A stretch of DNA of 8,604 nucleotides. Source: Lentisphaerota bacterium (GTDB lineage: Bacteria > Verrucomicrobiota > Kiritimatiellia > RFP12 > UBA3636). A model generated the notes under the pieces. The model was not told where the DNA came from and ran no database searches. It was given only the letters and a program-made list of their open reading frames with translations. The stretch covers positions 1-8,604 of the forward strand of contig JAAZFF010000255.1 in assembly GCA_012511845.1 (NCBI GenBank), given 5' to 3'. Shown piece by piece: positions 1-6,018 of this stretch. Every line of letters starts with the position of its first letter. The first letter of the stretch is position 1. The translations under genes and the position numbers were made by a program.

Positions 1-619
1 CGGCAGATACGATCCAGGAGCCTTCCATTTGTCGCATCAGTTCAAGTGAAGTTACTTGTGTAAGCGGTTCATCCTGAACGAATATCTGTCCCAGCGTTCT
101 GGTCCATGGTTTTTCCAGCGCATCTTCTTTAACAGGACGTGCAACAATGCGACGGTCGCTGCCGGCGATGCTTATCCCGATCGTATAAGGATTCGGTATT
201 TCTGAAAAATAATCAAGCGGGATGGGGGAGGAAAATATGCCCGGATTTTCCGAGTCGGGTGTCCAGGGGGCAGTCCATTCCTCGCTGCCTTTGACTTCAA
301 CACGCTCGCCCGGCAGCGCCTGGTAAACAACGGGATCAGTTTCAGTTCCGCCGCGTGCGGGGGAGATACGCTCACGATAAGTCCCTTCACGAACGAGTAC
401 AGTATCCCCGGGCTGCGCAACTTGTGCGGCAGCATTTATCGTAAAAAACGGGGCTTCTGCCGTTCCCGGATTTGTGTCGGCAGCATTTTTAGCCCTGTTG
501 TCCACCACAAGTGTTGCGGCACCTGCATGAATTGTTGCAGCAAGTAGAACTGTCATGATTTTCCTCCCTGAGATAAATGATCGTCCCCTGAATTCGGATG
601 AAGTTGTGTGGTTTTTCAT
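1..619 (-). CDS. Secreted right-handed beta-helix protein, GH120-like N-terminus (3' end outside window)
   Basis: The reading frame is open from 619 to the left edge (206 codons seen). Residues 1-35 form a signal peptide: basic n-region (RGR, GRK at 11-20), short hydrophobic core (IMTVLLAATIHA) and an AGAA-type cleavage site. Residues 50-83 carry the motif that opens many beta-helix enzymes: NPGT..APF.TI..AA..A.PGDTV.V.EGTYRE. PARGG, VVYQALPGERVEVKGSEEW and an NPY follow, and this order resembles my recollection of GH120 beta-xylosidases; DUF1565-type or other polysaccharide-active beta-helix proteins remain possible. The product is probably exported and acts on a polysaccharide. An in-frame TAA lies 9 nt upstream of 619, so 619 is the most upstream ATG. 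A second in-frame ATG at 556 has a much better ribosome binding site but would remove the basic n-region. It lies 57 bp downstream of the extended Calx-beta gene and is probably co-transcribed with it. The catalytic part is outside the window, so the enzyme class is tentative. Confidence 0.68.
   Translation of the reverse strand, partial: MKNHTTSSEFRGRSFISGRKIMTVLLAATIHAGAATLVVDNRAKNAADTNPGTAEAPFFTINAAAQVAQPGDTVLVREGTYRERISPARGGTETDPVVYQALPGERVEVKGSEEWTAPWTPDSENPGIFSSPIPLDYFSEIPNPYTIGISIAGSDRRIVARPVKEDALEKPWTRTLGQIFVQDEPLTQVTSLELMRQMEGSWIVSA
563..569 (-). promoter_or_regulatory. Strong Shine-Dalgarno inside the signal-peptide region of the beta-helix gene
   Basis: AGGGAGG on the minus strand lies 6 nt before the in-frame ATG at 556-554. 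The upstream ATG at 619 has only a weak purine stretch (AAAGAAAC). The site supports initiation at 556, while the signal-peptide composition supports 619. Both starts may be used, or the purine run may simply encode the SGRK stretch. Confidence 0.45.
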
Positions 620-676
620 GTTTCTTTACGCTTTATCTTCTTATTTGTTGTGGTGGAAAGTTTAGGTCTCAGACGG

Positions 677-922
677 TCAACGTATAATAATGATTGTTTC
701 ATTGACTAAACGACGGACGCCGAGCCCTTCAGTTCTGCTGCTTCCCCCATTATACGCTGCTCCACCTGTTTTTACCATGAAGGCAACCTTCTCACCCGGT
801 TTCATGGTGAGTACCATGTTTGTGCCTGGAGTATAGCCTCCGCCTTTGGGGTCTCCTTCTTCGGGAAATATATTGTTTTCCGAAATGGTTTCCCAATCTC
901 CGTTGCGAAACGCTTTGATTTC
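677..922 (-). other. In-frame continuation of the Calx-beta protein beyond the TGA
   Basis: After the TGA at 925-923 the same frame reads 81 codons to a TGA at 677-679. The peptide begins EIKAFRNGDWETISENN, includes GDPKGGGYTPGTNMVLTMKP and GEKVAFMVKTGG, and ends NETIIIIR. It has the alternating hydrophobic pattern and Gly/Asn turns of a beta-sandwich C-terminus and matches the style of the protein before the stop. It has no good start of its own. I read it as the severed C-terminal end of the same module. Confidence 0.65.
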
Positions 923-2074
923 TCAGATTTGAGGATTCCCTCCGCCGTTGGGGTATGCGTATGCTTTATCAAAAAAGATTTCATAGTCTCCCCTGTACAG
1001 AGGTTCATAGACCCATGCTACTCCCGTCTTGCTGTTGCGATCTAATGTTTCCAAAGCTGTGGGAACTTCATCATCATATTTAACGTAGCTGTAGTAGAGG
1101 TAATCAGGGTAAGGACCGGGTTCAACACTCTTGGCCCAACGAGCAGGTTCATCGAAATAAAGAAGCTTGTTTTTTAAAGCAAAGTCATACCAGCTTTGCC
1201 CCTGAAAATCAGGGTTACCTGCATCTGTAGCTATAGTTGCTCCTTCAAAAATTGAGGCGTACAGTGTTTCACCGGGTTGCAGTCCGACACGAGCGGGCGC
1301 ATCATCGTCCAGGATCGTGCCTGTTGCAGCTTTAATCAAAATTCCACGCGGCTCTGAGTATACGTTGAATGAAAACGCCCTGTCAGCTTGAAAGACATTA
1401 TTTCCGAATACAGGCACCTGAACGCTGACAACTGTTTGTGTTGTATCAAAGGTGGCGATTCCCGAGGTTGCTGTGTAGTCTGTGCCTGCCGCAGCTAGAA
1501 TATCTACAGTTTCGTAACGCACACTGACAGGAAGTTGAGTTGTATTTGGTGTAGTCAATGAAAGGACAAACGTCAAATTGGTTTCACTACCGTCGTCACC
1601 TTCACTGACCGAGACGTTTGGCAGAGTAAAGCCGGTTCGATCGTTTATCGTGCCGATTCTGCTGGCTGTAGCGCTTATTGCAGATTCAACAGCATTTGTC
1701 AGCGTCAGTCTGAAAGTACGACTGCCATCAAGTATATTGTTGCCGATGATGGGGATTTTGATTAAGGTGTTTGTATTGATACCGGCAGGATAAGAAATAA
1801 TGCCTTCAGTATGAATGTATTCGCCGGGTATAGCAGTAATGGACTCTGTATAGTACTCCACAGAGCAGGGCTCCGCGGAGGCTTCACTAAGCCTGACAGT
1901 AAACGTCATTTCAAGATCAGTTCCGGCGAGTCCCTCAGTAATGGACTGGTTGCTTGCTATAGACCATGTAGGCGCAGATATTGCAGTTTCTGCTCCGAAG
2001 AAGCATGTTGCAACTATGCTGATTGCAAGATTAATTCCAAATCTTGTTTGTTTTGAAATATTTTTTTCTTTCAT
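923..2074 (-). CDS. Secreted protein with two Calx-beta domains, ended by an in-frame TGA
   Basis: 383 codons. Residues 1-34 are a signal peptide (KEKNISKQTR n-region, hydrophobic 13-30, cleavage near AISA). Two Calx-beta domains follow at about 36-146 and 150-258. Each has an ITEG/VSEGDDG opening, a central conserved block (GEYIHTEGIISYPAG; GTDYTATSGIATF), and a closing GTINDR or GTILDDD. Such domains are calcium-binding or structural modules in extracellular adhesins and enzymes. Residues 262-383 begin a Tyr- and Trp-rich beta module that I do not recognise. It stops abruptly in a glycine-rich turn (NGGGNPQI) at TGA, and the same frame continues for 81 codons to a TGA at 677-679. The natural protein was therefore probably 465 residues. 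The start at 2074 has only a loose purine stretch (AAGAAAGA) upstream but fits the signal peptide. The gene follows lacI by 90 bp in the same direction, suggesting a regulated extracellular carbohydrate-binding or scaffolding role (inference). Confidence 0.8.
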   Translation of the reverse strand: MKEKNISKQTRFGINLAISIVATCFFGAETAISAPTWSIASNQSITEGLAGTDLEMTFTVRLSEASAEPCSVEYYTESITAIPGEYIHTEGIISYPAGINTNTLIKIPIIGNNILDGSRTFRLTLTNAVESAISATASRIGTINDRTGFTLPNVSVSEGDDGSETNLTFVLSLTTPNTTQLPVSVRYETVDILAAAGTDYTATSGIATFDTTQTVVSVQVPVFGNNVFQADRAFSFNVYSEPRGILIKAATGTILDDDAPARVGLQPGETLYASIFEGATIATDAGNPDFQGQSWYDFALKNKLLYFDEPARWAKSVEPGPYPDYLYYSYVKYDDEVPTALETLDRNSKTGVAWVYEPLYRGDYEIFFDKAYAYPNGGGNPQI

Positions 2075-2164
2075 TGCAGTTATCTTTCTTGGTTGGGTTT
2101 TATCGTCTGACTTTGTTTATTCCATGCAGTTTGAATTTCCTCAAGGCAATAATTCTTATGCATG

Positions 2165-3241
2165 TTATTTTGCGGGACCGCATGATTCCCGTACCATCAA
2201 ATCAACATCGAACAGTTGTGTTACTTTGGCTCCGGCTGATTTTTCATCTTCTATGCGCTCCAGCAACAGCTTGACTCCCGCTGCCCCCATATCTTCCAGC
2301 GGCTGCCGGATACTTGTAAGCCCTGGTCGAACAAAACGGCAGGGAACAGTATCGTCCGTGCCGATAATGCTCAAGTCTTCCGGGACAGACAAACCAAGGC
2401 GATTTGCAGCATCCATAAATGCCAAGGCATACGTGTCTGCCGCACATACGATGGCTGTGGGCATTTCGTTTTTTGCCTGCCATTCACGCAGCTGGGCATA
2501 CAGGGTGGTCTCAAGCGACTGTTCCCTGTCGGGTCTTACAACAACGCGTGCGAGTTCGGAGTCGAGTGTTCCCCTGACTATATGCTCCCGGAACGCTTTT
2601 TCCCGGAGAGCATGATGCACATTGGGGATAGAGCTATCAGCGATATAGAAAAAAGTGATCCTGGAATGTCCGAGTGATTGCAAATATGCCAGTGCCTTTG
2701 TTACGCCGGCTGCCTCGTCCGGCATCACTGAAGAGACATTCCCATTTTCAGATATTGTATTGACCAGAACAACGGGGAGGTGCGGCTGTATCCGGGGTAG
2801 CAGATCATGCTCGGTTGTGTCGGCTATCAAAATTCCGTCTACTTTGTTCTCATATACAAGAGCTAATGAAGAATTAATATAATCGCCATTTTGCGTTGAT
2901 AGCACGAGATGATAATCTTGCTTGGAGGCGGCAGCCTCAATTCCCCAGAAAAGCCGACCATAATAAGGATGTGTTGAAAACCCCTTTACGCTTTCGCTGC
3001 CAAGTACCAGTCCGATATTGCCTGTTCGCAGTTTTTCACCTGTTTTCAGACGGCTAAGCTGTTTGAATTTGGCATTTGGGACATAATTAAGCTTGCGGGC
3101 AGCAGAAAGGATTCGATCTCGTGTTTGCGTTGTTGCCGTCCCGACATTGTTTAATACTCGCGATGCCGTTGCCTTTGAAACTCCGGCATGCTTTGCTACA
3201 GAGGCGAGTGTGGTTCTGTAATATTGATTTTCCTCATTCAT
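2165..3241 (-). CDS. LacI-family transcriptional regulator
   Basis: 358 residues, the usual length for a full LacI/GalR-family repressor. Residues 10-32 (TTLASVAKHAGVSKATASRVLNN) are the N-terminal helix-turn-helix; the recognition helix has Ala where Val is usual in T-V-S-R. LNYVPN at 51-56 leads into the hinge. From about residue 73 (NIGLVLG) a periplasmic-binding-protein-like effector domain follows, with the hallmarks DGILIADT, VVLVN, HSRITF, PTAIVCAADTYALAFMDAANRLGLSVPEDLSIIGTDD, and a C-terminal LTSIRQPLEDMGAAGVKLLLERI. It would act as a cytoplasmic dimer or tetramer that releases DNA on binding a sugar or derivative; the ligand cannot be read from sequence. The genes immediately downstream encode secreted Calx-beta and beta-helix proteins, which are its likely targets. 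There is no Shine-Dalgarno; the predicted promoter leaves almost no leader, so the mRNA may be leaderless. Stop is TAA. Confidence 0.95.
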   Translation of the reverse strand: MNEENQYYRTTLASVAKHAGVSKATASRVLNNVGTATTQTRDRILSAARKLNYVPNAKFKQLSRLKTGEKLRTGNIGLVLGSESVKGFSTHPYYGRLFWGIEAAASKQDYHLVLSTQNGDYINSSLALVYENKVDGILIADTTEHDLLPRIQPHLPVVLVNTISENGNVSSVMPDEAAGVTKALAYLQSLGHSRITFFYIADSSIPNVHHALREKAFREHIVRGTLDSELARVVVRPDREQSLETTLYAQLREWQAKNEMPTAIVCAADTYALAFMDAANRLGLSVPEDLSIIGTDDTVPCRFVRPGLTSIRQPLEDMGAAGVKLLLERIEDEKSAGAKVTQLFDVDLMVRESCGPAK

Positions 3242-3250
3242 TTAACCATT

Positions 3251-3279
3251 ACTGTAACCGTTACATTTTAAATAGTCAA
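3251..3279 (-). promoter_or_regulatory. Predicted sigma70-type promoter of lacI-family gene
   Basis: Reading the minus strand, TTGACT (3279-3274) is separated by exactly 17 bp from TACAGT (3256-3251), a 4/6 match to the -10 consensus. Transcription would begin close to 3244, a few bases before the ATG at 3241. An alternative -10, TAAAAT, lies a little upstream but lacks a good -35. Confidence 0.5.
3253..3265. promoter_or_regulatory. Palindromic operator candidate, TGTAAC-C-GTTACA
   Basis: Perfect 6+6 bp inverted repeat with a one-base centre. The central C-G step is typical of LacI-family operators. It overlaps the predicted -10 of the lacI-family gene and ends 11 bp before its start codon, so binding would block transcription. 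A degenerate second copy, TAACCATTA (3243-3251), runs up to the start codon. Autoregulation is the simplest reading. Confidence 0.6.
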
Positions 3280-3318
3280 GACTTTTACTGTGGGTATTGT
3301 CGGGCAGGTAAACGGTTT

Positions 3319-3342
3319 AAAAAGTCTTCAGGATATGACGAC
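3319..3342 (-). terminator. Probable rho-independent terminator of the DUF2157-GDYXXLXY unit
   Basis: On the minus strand GTCGTCA, loop TATCC, TGAAGAC, then TTTTT. The stem is 7 pairs with one internal G-A mismatch. It lies just after the stop codon of the GDYXXLXY gene. The stem is short and not GC-rich, so strength is uncertain. Confidence 0.5.
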
Positions 3343-3348
3343 AAATTT

Positions 3349-4020
3349 TTACTGTTTCGTTTTACCAGCGTTGCATAAATATTCCCGCAACGGCACATCA
3401 TCAAAGAGCAGATCTTCTATCACTGCCTGCCCTTTTCGGAAACGTACTTTGGCAAAAACCTTATCGGCTTTCTCTTCGTTGTTATCCTTATTAAATGCTG
3501 AATTAATTGCTTTTCGATATGCGTTCTCTGCCTCCGGAGCGAGTTTTTCCGGCAGGTAGAAACGCTCAATCGGCAAATCATTAAAAGTTAATTTTACTTT
3601 GCCTGTGGGACCGCGTTCGACTTGTCCCCACTCGTTGGTAACAGGGGGATCTGCAGGAGCATAATCCTTCCATGAGTATTGGATATAAGCTTTCATGCAC
3701 AGGGGATTATCCGGTTTGTTAAGCAATACTTCATCGATAGTGCCTACAGAGCTCTCATCTGTTTTGAACGTGATCCACACAGGCTTGCCTCTGGCCCATG
3801 TGTTTTGTTCTCCTTCAACCTTGACGTTGTTGAGTCCTGCGTATCTCAGGGCGACATAGCGACCACGGAACGGATCGGCAGGATCAACGGGGGCTGTCTG
3901 CAAGAGGCAGACATCACCGTGGCGCAGCGTCAGCTCGCGGTTTACAAGCATCCAGGCAAGCACTCCAAATTGAACGAGAATGCCGATGGCGATTGCAGCT
4001 ATAAAGAATTGTTTTTTCAT
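3349..4020 (-). CDS. GDYXXLXY-family membrane-anchored protein
   Basis: 223 residues. A single N-terminal hydrophobic segment (about 4-26, FFIAAIAIGILVQFGVLAWML) is followed by a soluble domain, presumably on the outer face of the inner membrane. The family signature is visible as TAPVDPADPFRGRYVALRYAGLN at about 42-64; the Asp of the name motif is Arg here (GRYVALRY). Later features include RFYLPE (about 153-158) and VFAKVRFRKGQAVIEDLLFDD near the C-terminus, both in the style of the family. The function is unknown; such proteins commonly sit beside DUF2157 and DUF4401 genes, as here. Its ATG overlaps the DUF2157 stop in ATGA, so translation is probably coupled. Ends with TAA, followed by a likely terminator. 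Confidence 0.85.
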   Translation of the reverse strand: MKKQFFIAAIAIGILVQFGVLAWMLVNRELTLRHGDVCLLQTAPVDPADPFRGRYVALRYAGLNNVKVEGEQNTWARGKPVWITFKTDESSVGTIDEVLLNKPDNPLCMKAYIQYSWKDYAPADPPVTNEWGQVERGPTGKVKLTFNDLPIERFYLPEKLAPEAENAYRKAINSAFNKDNNEEKADKVFAKVRFRKGQAVIEDLLFDDVPLREYLCNAGKTKQ

Positions 4021-5372
4021 TTTGATTTCCCAAGTTTACGTGACGCAATCCAGTTGGCAGTAAAGAACAGTATTCCACAAATGAGGAATACGATACCGCG
4101 TACGGTGAAAGAGTATTCTTCCGAGAAAAATTTACCAATTATGATGGCAAGGAGGATAAGGACACCGGCATTAATTGTTCGTAATTTTTGCAACATGAGA
4201 CCCGTTGCAAGTGTCAGCAGTGAAAGCAATATCAGGAAGCCTGTTATACCAAGCGATGCGGGGGTTGGCTTGTCGAAATATGCGGAAACAATATACATGG
4301 TTGCCACTATAAGCGGAGATATTCCCCAGAGAGCCTGATTCAGATGCAAAAGAGTTTGCCGGGATGAGTTTTTTCTACGGCGATGCCATTTGCTACACAA
4401 GAAAATCAGAAGGAGGAGTGCCGCAACAGGCAGAACAAACGTAAGGGTGTAGTCGAAGAACATTTGCCAGATGTGGTCGATGCGATCGGCGCGCCAGTAG
4501 CTTCTCCCTATACCTTCCCACGGCCAGATGAACGACATCAGATACAACAATACAGCCTGACCACAGTAACCGATCGTACTCATTGGAGCGTACCATGTGG
4601 AGCCCTCACGATCTTCCAGCATTATGCCACCAAGATATAGAGTGGCAAACAGGCCGCTGTATACAACTGTCCAGAGACCGGGCATGGCTTTTTCAAGAGT
4701 GAATCCGAGTGCAGCAACAGAAATAAGCGCAGCAGGCCAGATGGAAAATGCCAGGCGTGGGCCGGCAGGAGATTGATGACGGATAGAGCGGAATGCGGGA
4801 AATGCCAACAGAATCATAAGCCAGTACAACTGGGAGTTTGTGCCTCGATCAGCGCAAATCAGTACCCAGGAAAAAAGCAGGGCAAAGAAGCCGATTATCG
4901 GAGCAACGCCAAGAGTGGCATATATCACGGGAAGAGATAAAATCGCCCATGTAAGGACGAAGTTATCAGCAGTGCCGGATATTTGGTATGTTTGCGAAAT
5001 GATGGCAATGCCTATACCGATTGATAGAGTCCAGAAAATTCCAAGCGGTTCCTGGAAAGCACGGGAATCCTTGTTTTTCAGTATTCCGAAAAGCCAAATG
5101 CACACACATATAAACAGGGGGGCAAATGCTATCACGGTGCGGAAGGGGCGCGATAGATCATCCCAATTGGTGGCAAGCAGCAATATTATGCCGAGGCCGA
5201 CAAGCAACGCGCCCAGGGAGAGGAGTATTACAGTACGCCATGAGACGGTCCGGCTCGCCATAAAAGGAGCGTAGCGTGCTTCAAGTTTTTCCAGGACATC
5301 GGCATCAATCATATTCTCGTTATGCCACTTGCGTGCTTCCGCCAGAATCAATTCGCATTGATTACGTTTCAT
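4017..5372 (-). CDS. DUF2157 domain-containing polytopic membrane protein
   Basis: 451 residues. An N-terminal cytosolic helical segment (1-40: QCELILAEARKWHNENMID, VLEKLEARYAP) typical of DUF2157 precedes roughly 12 membrane segments, beginning with TVILLSLGALLVGLGIILLLA near residue 47. The family's central pattern is clear near 113-145: SIGIGIAIISQTYQISGTADNFVLTWAILSLP. The last segment (RGIVFLICGILFFTANWIASRKL) resembles the tail shared by DUF2157 and DUF4401 proteins. The biochemical role is unknown. AAAGGA lies 8 bp before the ATG and an excellent promoter lies upstream, which supports this start. It stops in TGA overlapping the next ATG by 4 bp; the pair is an operon. No separate DUF4401 gene accompanies it. 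Confidence 0.9.
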   Translation of the reverse strand: MKRNQCELILAEARKWHNENMIDADVLEKLEARYAPFMASRTVSWRTVILLSLGALLVGLGIILLLATNWDDLSRPFRTVIAFAPLFICVCIWLFGILKNKDSRAFQEPLGIFWTLSIGIGIAIISQTYQISGTADNFVLTWAILSLPVIYATLGVAPIIGFFALLFSWVLICADRGTNSQLYWLMILLAFPAFRSIRHQSPAGPRLAFSIWPAALISVAALGFTLEKAMPGLWTVVYSGLFATLYLGGIMLEDREGSTWYAPMSTIGYCGQAVLLYLMSFIWPWEGIGRSYWRADRIDHIWQMFFDYTLTFVLPVAALLLLIFLCSKWHRRRKNSSRQTLLHLNQALWGISPLIVATMYIVSAYFDKPTPASLGITGFLILLSLLTLATGLMLQKLRTINAGVLILLAIIIGKFFSEEYSFTVRGIVFLICGILFFTANWIASRKLGKSK

Positions 5373-5380
5373 ATTTCGTA

Positions 5381-5386
5381 TCCTTT
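5381..5386 (-). promoter_or_regulatory. Ribosome binding site of DUF2157 gene
   Basis: AAAGGA on the minus strand with 8 nt to the ATG at 5372. It fixes the start of this gene. Confidence 0.65.
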
Positions 5387-5408
5387 GTGCGGTGTTTTAT
5401 ATAGCGTG

Positions 5409-5437
5409 ATTATACAATATCGAATATTACGGTTCAA
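5409..5437 (-). promoter_or_regulatory. Sigma70-type promoter of the DUF2157-GDYXXLXY operon
   Basis: Minus strand TTGAAC (5437-5432), 17 bp spacer, perfect TATAAT (5414-5409), with a predicted start near 5402 and a leader of about 30 nt. The spacer holds an AT-rich inverted repeat AATAT-CGA-ATATT (5416-5428), a possible but weak operator. Nothing else is seen upstream until the repeat island. Confidence 0.7.
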
Positions 5438-5536
5438 GATTAAACAGATGCTAAGCAGGCGCAATAGGGCGATGTTTGACACCGTGGGACCATGACACCG
5501 AGACGCCCGATCACTTTTGACCCCGGACTCGGGATT

Positions 5537-5572
5537 TGTCTAACCTGTCTGACTTGTCCGATCTGTCAGACT
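5537..5572. repeat. Four tandem 9-bp units, consensus TGTCYGAYY
   Basis: TGTCTAACC, TGTCTGACT, TGTCCGATC and TGTCAGACT follow one another without gaps. The copies differ from each other at 2-4 positions, so the array is old or under weak constraint. Confidence 0.8.
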
Positions 5573-5612
5573 AACCCGCAATCCAAGCACGCTTTCTTAG
5601 CAATCCTTTTCC

Positions 5613-5634
5613 GGACCGCTACGGAGAGCCGTCC
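5613..5634. repeat. Short hairpin (REP-like)
   Basis: GGACCGC, 8-nt loop TACGGAGA, GCCGTCC: a 7-bp stem with one C-C mismatch. No T-run follows, so it is unlikely to be a terminator. It may be part of a dispersed intergenic repeat. Confidence 0.5.
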
Positions 5635-5638
5635 CTAC

Positions 5639-5676
5639 CTTGCTCAGCAAGCGGGCACAGACAGTAATGTCCGTGC
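5639..5676. repeat. Two adjacent inverted repeats
   Basis: CTTGCT-C-AGCAAG (5639-5651) is a perfect 6+6 bp inverted repeat. It is followed by GCACAGACA-GTAA-TGTCCGTGC (5655-5676), a 9-bp stem with one A-C mismatch. Together with the hairpin at 5613 they form a run of three small foldable elements within 65 bp. Confidence 0.6.
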
Positions 5677-5690
5677 TACAGTCTGCGCCT

Positions 5691-5735
5691 CCCAAGAAAA
5701 CTGCACACTGTCCACTACCCACTTTTTCCCCACTG
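5691..5735. repeat. Direct repeat, copy A (CCCAAGAAAACTGC-led)
   Basis: Starts CCCAAGAAAACTGC, continues CACACTGTCCACT, then CCCACTTTTT and a final CCCACTG. Copy B at 5899-5950 matches over almost the whole length. The internal pattern is a degenerate CCCACTG repeat. Confidence 0.8.
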
Positions 5736-5820
5736 GCCCAGCTTGCCGGGAGATCGTACCCGTTCACAGCGCAGCGGTACACGTTTTCCGTACACGATGA
5801 TGTGAATGCGAAGGTTGAAT

Positions 5821-5892
5821 CGTGTACGTGTACGAGTACGTGTACGAGTACGTGTACGAGTACGTGTACGAGTACGAGAACGAGAACGATTA
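5821..5892. repeat. Twelve-unit hexamer array, CGWGWA
   Basis: Twelve uninterrupted hexamers: CGTGTA and CGAGTA mostly alternate (positions 5821-5874), then CGAGAA twice and CGATTA at the end. The alternation gives a 12-bp higher-order unit, GTGTACGAGTAC. All six frames lack stops in the regular part, which explains the spurious repetitive open frames here. Typical of replication-slippage growth. Confidence 0.92.
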
Positions 5893-5898
5893 TGCGTT

Positions 5899-5950
5899 CC
5901 CAAGAAAACTGCCCACTGCACACTGTCCACTCCCCACTTTTTTCCCACTG
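5899..5950. repeat. Direct repeat, copy B (CCCAAGAAAACTGC-led)
   Basis: Same as copy A but with an extra CCACTG after the leading 14 bp and one more T in the T-run. Both copies are followed at different distances by a CTTGCC. The two copies bracket the hexamer array and about 85 bp of unique sequence. Confidence 0.8.
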
Positions 5951-5995
5951 CTCACCGGCACGACTTGCCATGGCTTTCCCGGCCAAAATATTTTT

Positions 5996-6013
5996 AAGTT
6001 AAGCGCTTAACTT
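5996..6013. promoter_or_regulatory. 18-bp perfect palindrome, LacI-type operator candidate
   Basis: AAGTTAAGCGCTTAACTT is its own reverse complement, with a central CG as in symmetric LacI-family operators. It lies directly upstream of the -35 region of the modular surface-protein gene. No regulator for it is in the window, since the LacI-family operator candidate at 3253 has different half-sites. Confidence 0.55.
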
Positions 6014-6018
6014 TGTTC

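Larger units (their letters stand above)
5440..6018. other. Gene-free composite repeat island
   Basis: About 580 bp between two divergent promoters with no credible gene. From left to right it holds a doubled TGACACCG (5477-5484 and 5493-5500), a 9-bp tandem repeat, small hairpins, two copies of a CCCAAGAAAACTGC-led repeat, a hexamer array between them, and an 18-bp palindrome. Open frames across it come from the lack of stops in the repeats: they overlap on both strands, have low-complexity products (VYEY, RV, RT repeats) and no convincing ribosome sites. Confidence 0.75.

Noticed and set aside
923..925. Selenocysteine at the TGA
   Set aside because: No redox motif surrounds it, the protein is a beta-sandwich surface protein, and the nearest stable hairpin starts too far downstream for a typical bacterial SECIS.
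802..1008. 68-codon minus-strand frame around the TGA
   Set aside because: It is a shifted frame over the same stretch; the original frame on both sides of the TGA gives better protein sequence, so a frameshift into this frame is not supported.
2075..2164. Promoter or terminator between lacI and the Calx-beta gene
   Set aside because: Only weak TTGAGG/AATAAA-like boxes and an imperfect GAATT-AATTC pairing without a T-run were seen, so neither is called.
1941..2615. 224-codon plus-strand frame opposite the lacI-family gene
   Set aside because: Antisense to a clear LacI-family protein; the product is Ser- and Cys-rich with no recognisable domain.
3679..4338. 219-codon plus-strand frame opposite GDYXXLXY and DUF2157
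   Set aside because: Spans the antisense of two well-supported genes and has no family features.
5537..5950. CRISPR array
   Set aside because: Repeats are directly adjacent 6- and 9-mers or two longer copies with no regular unique spacers, and no cas genes are present.
5597..6010. Overlapping open frames on both strands across the hexamer array, with VYEY, RV, RT or VHVL repeats
   Set aside because: They exist because the hexamer has no stop in any frame; no convincing ribosome site or domain, and they overlap each other in several frames.
5996..6013. Palindrome as a rho-independent terminator
   Set aside because: It is followed by CTTTGTTCTTG-like sequence with no T-run, no gene ends just before it on either strand, and a promoter follows directly.
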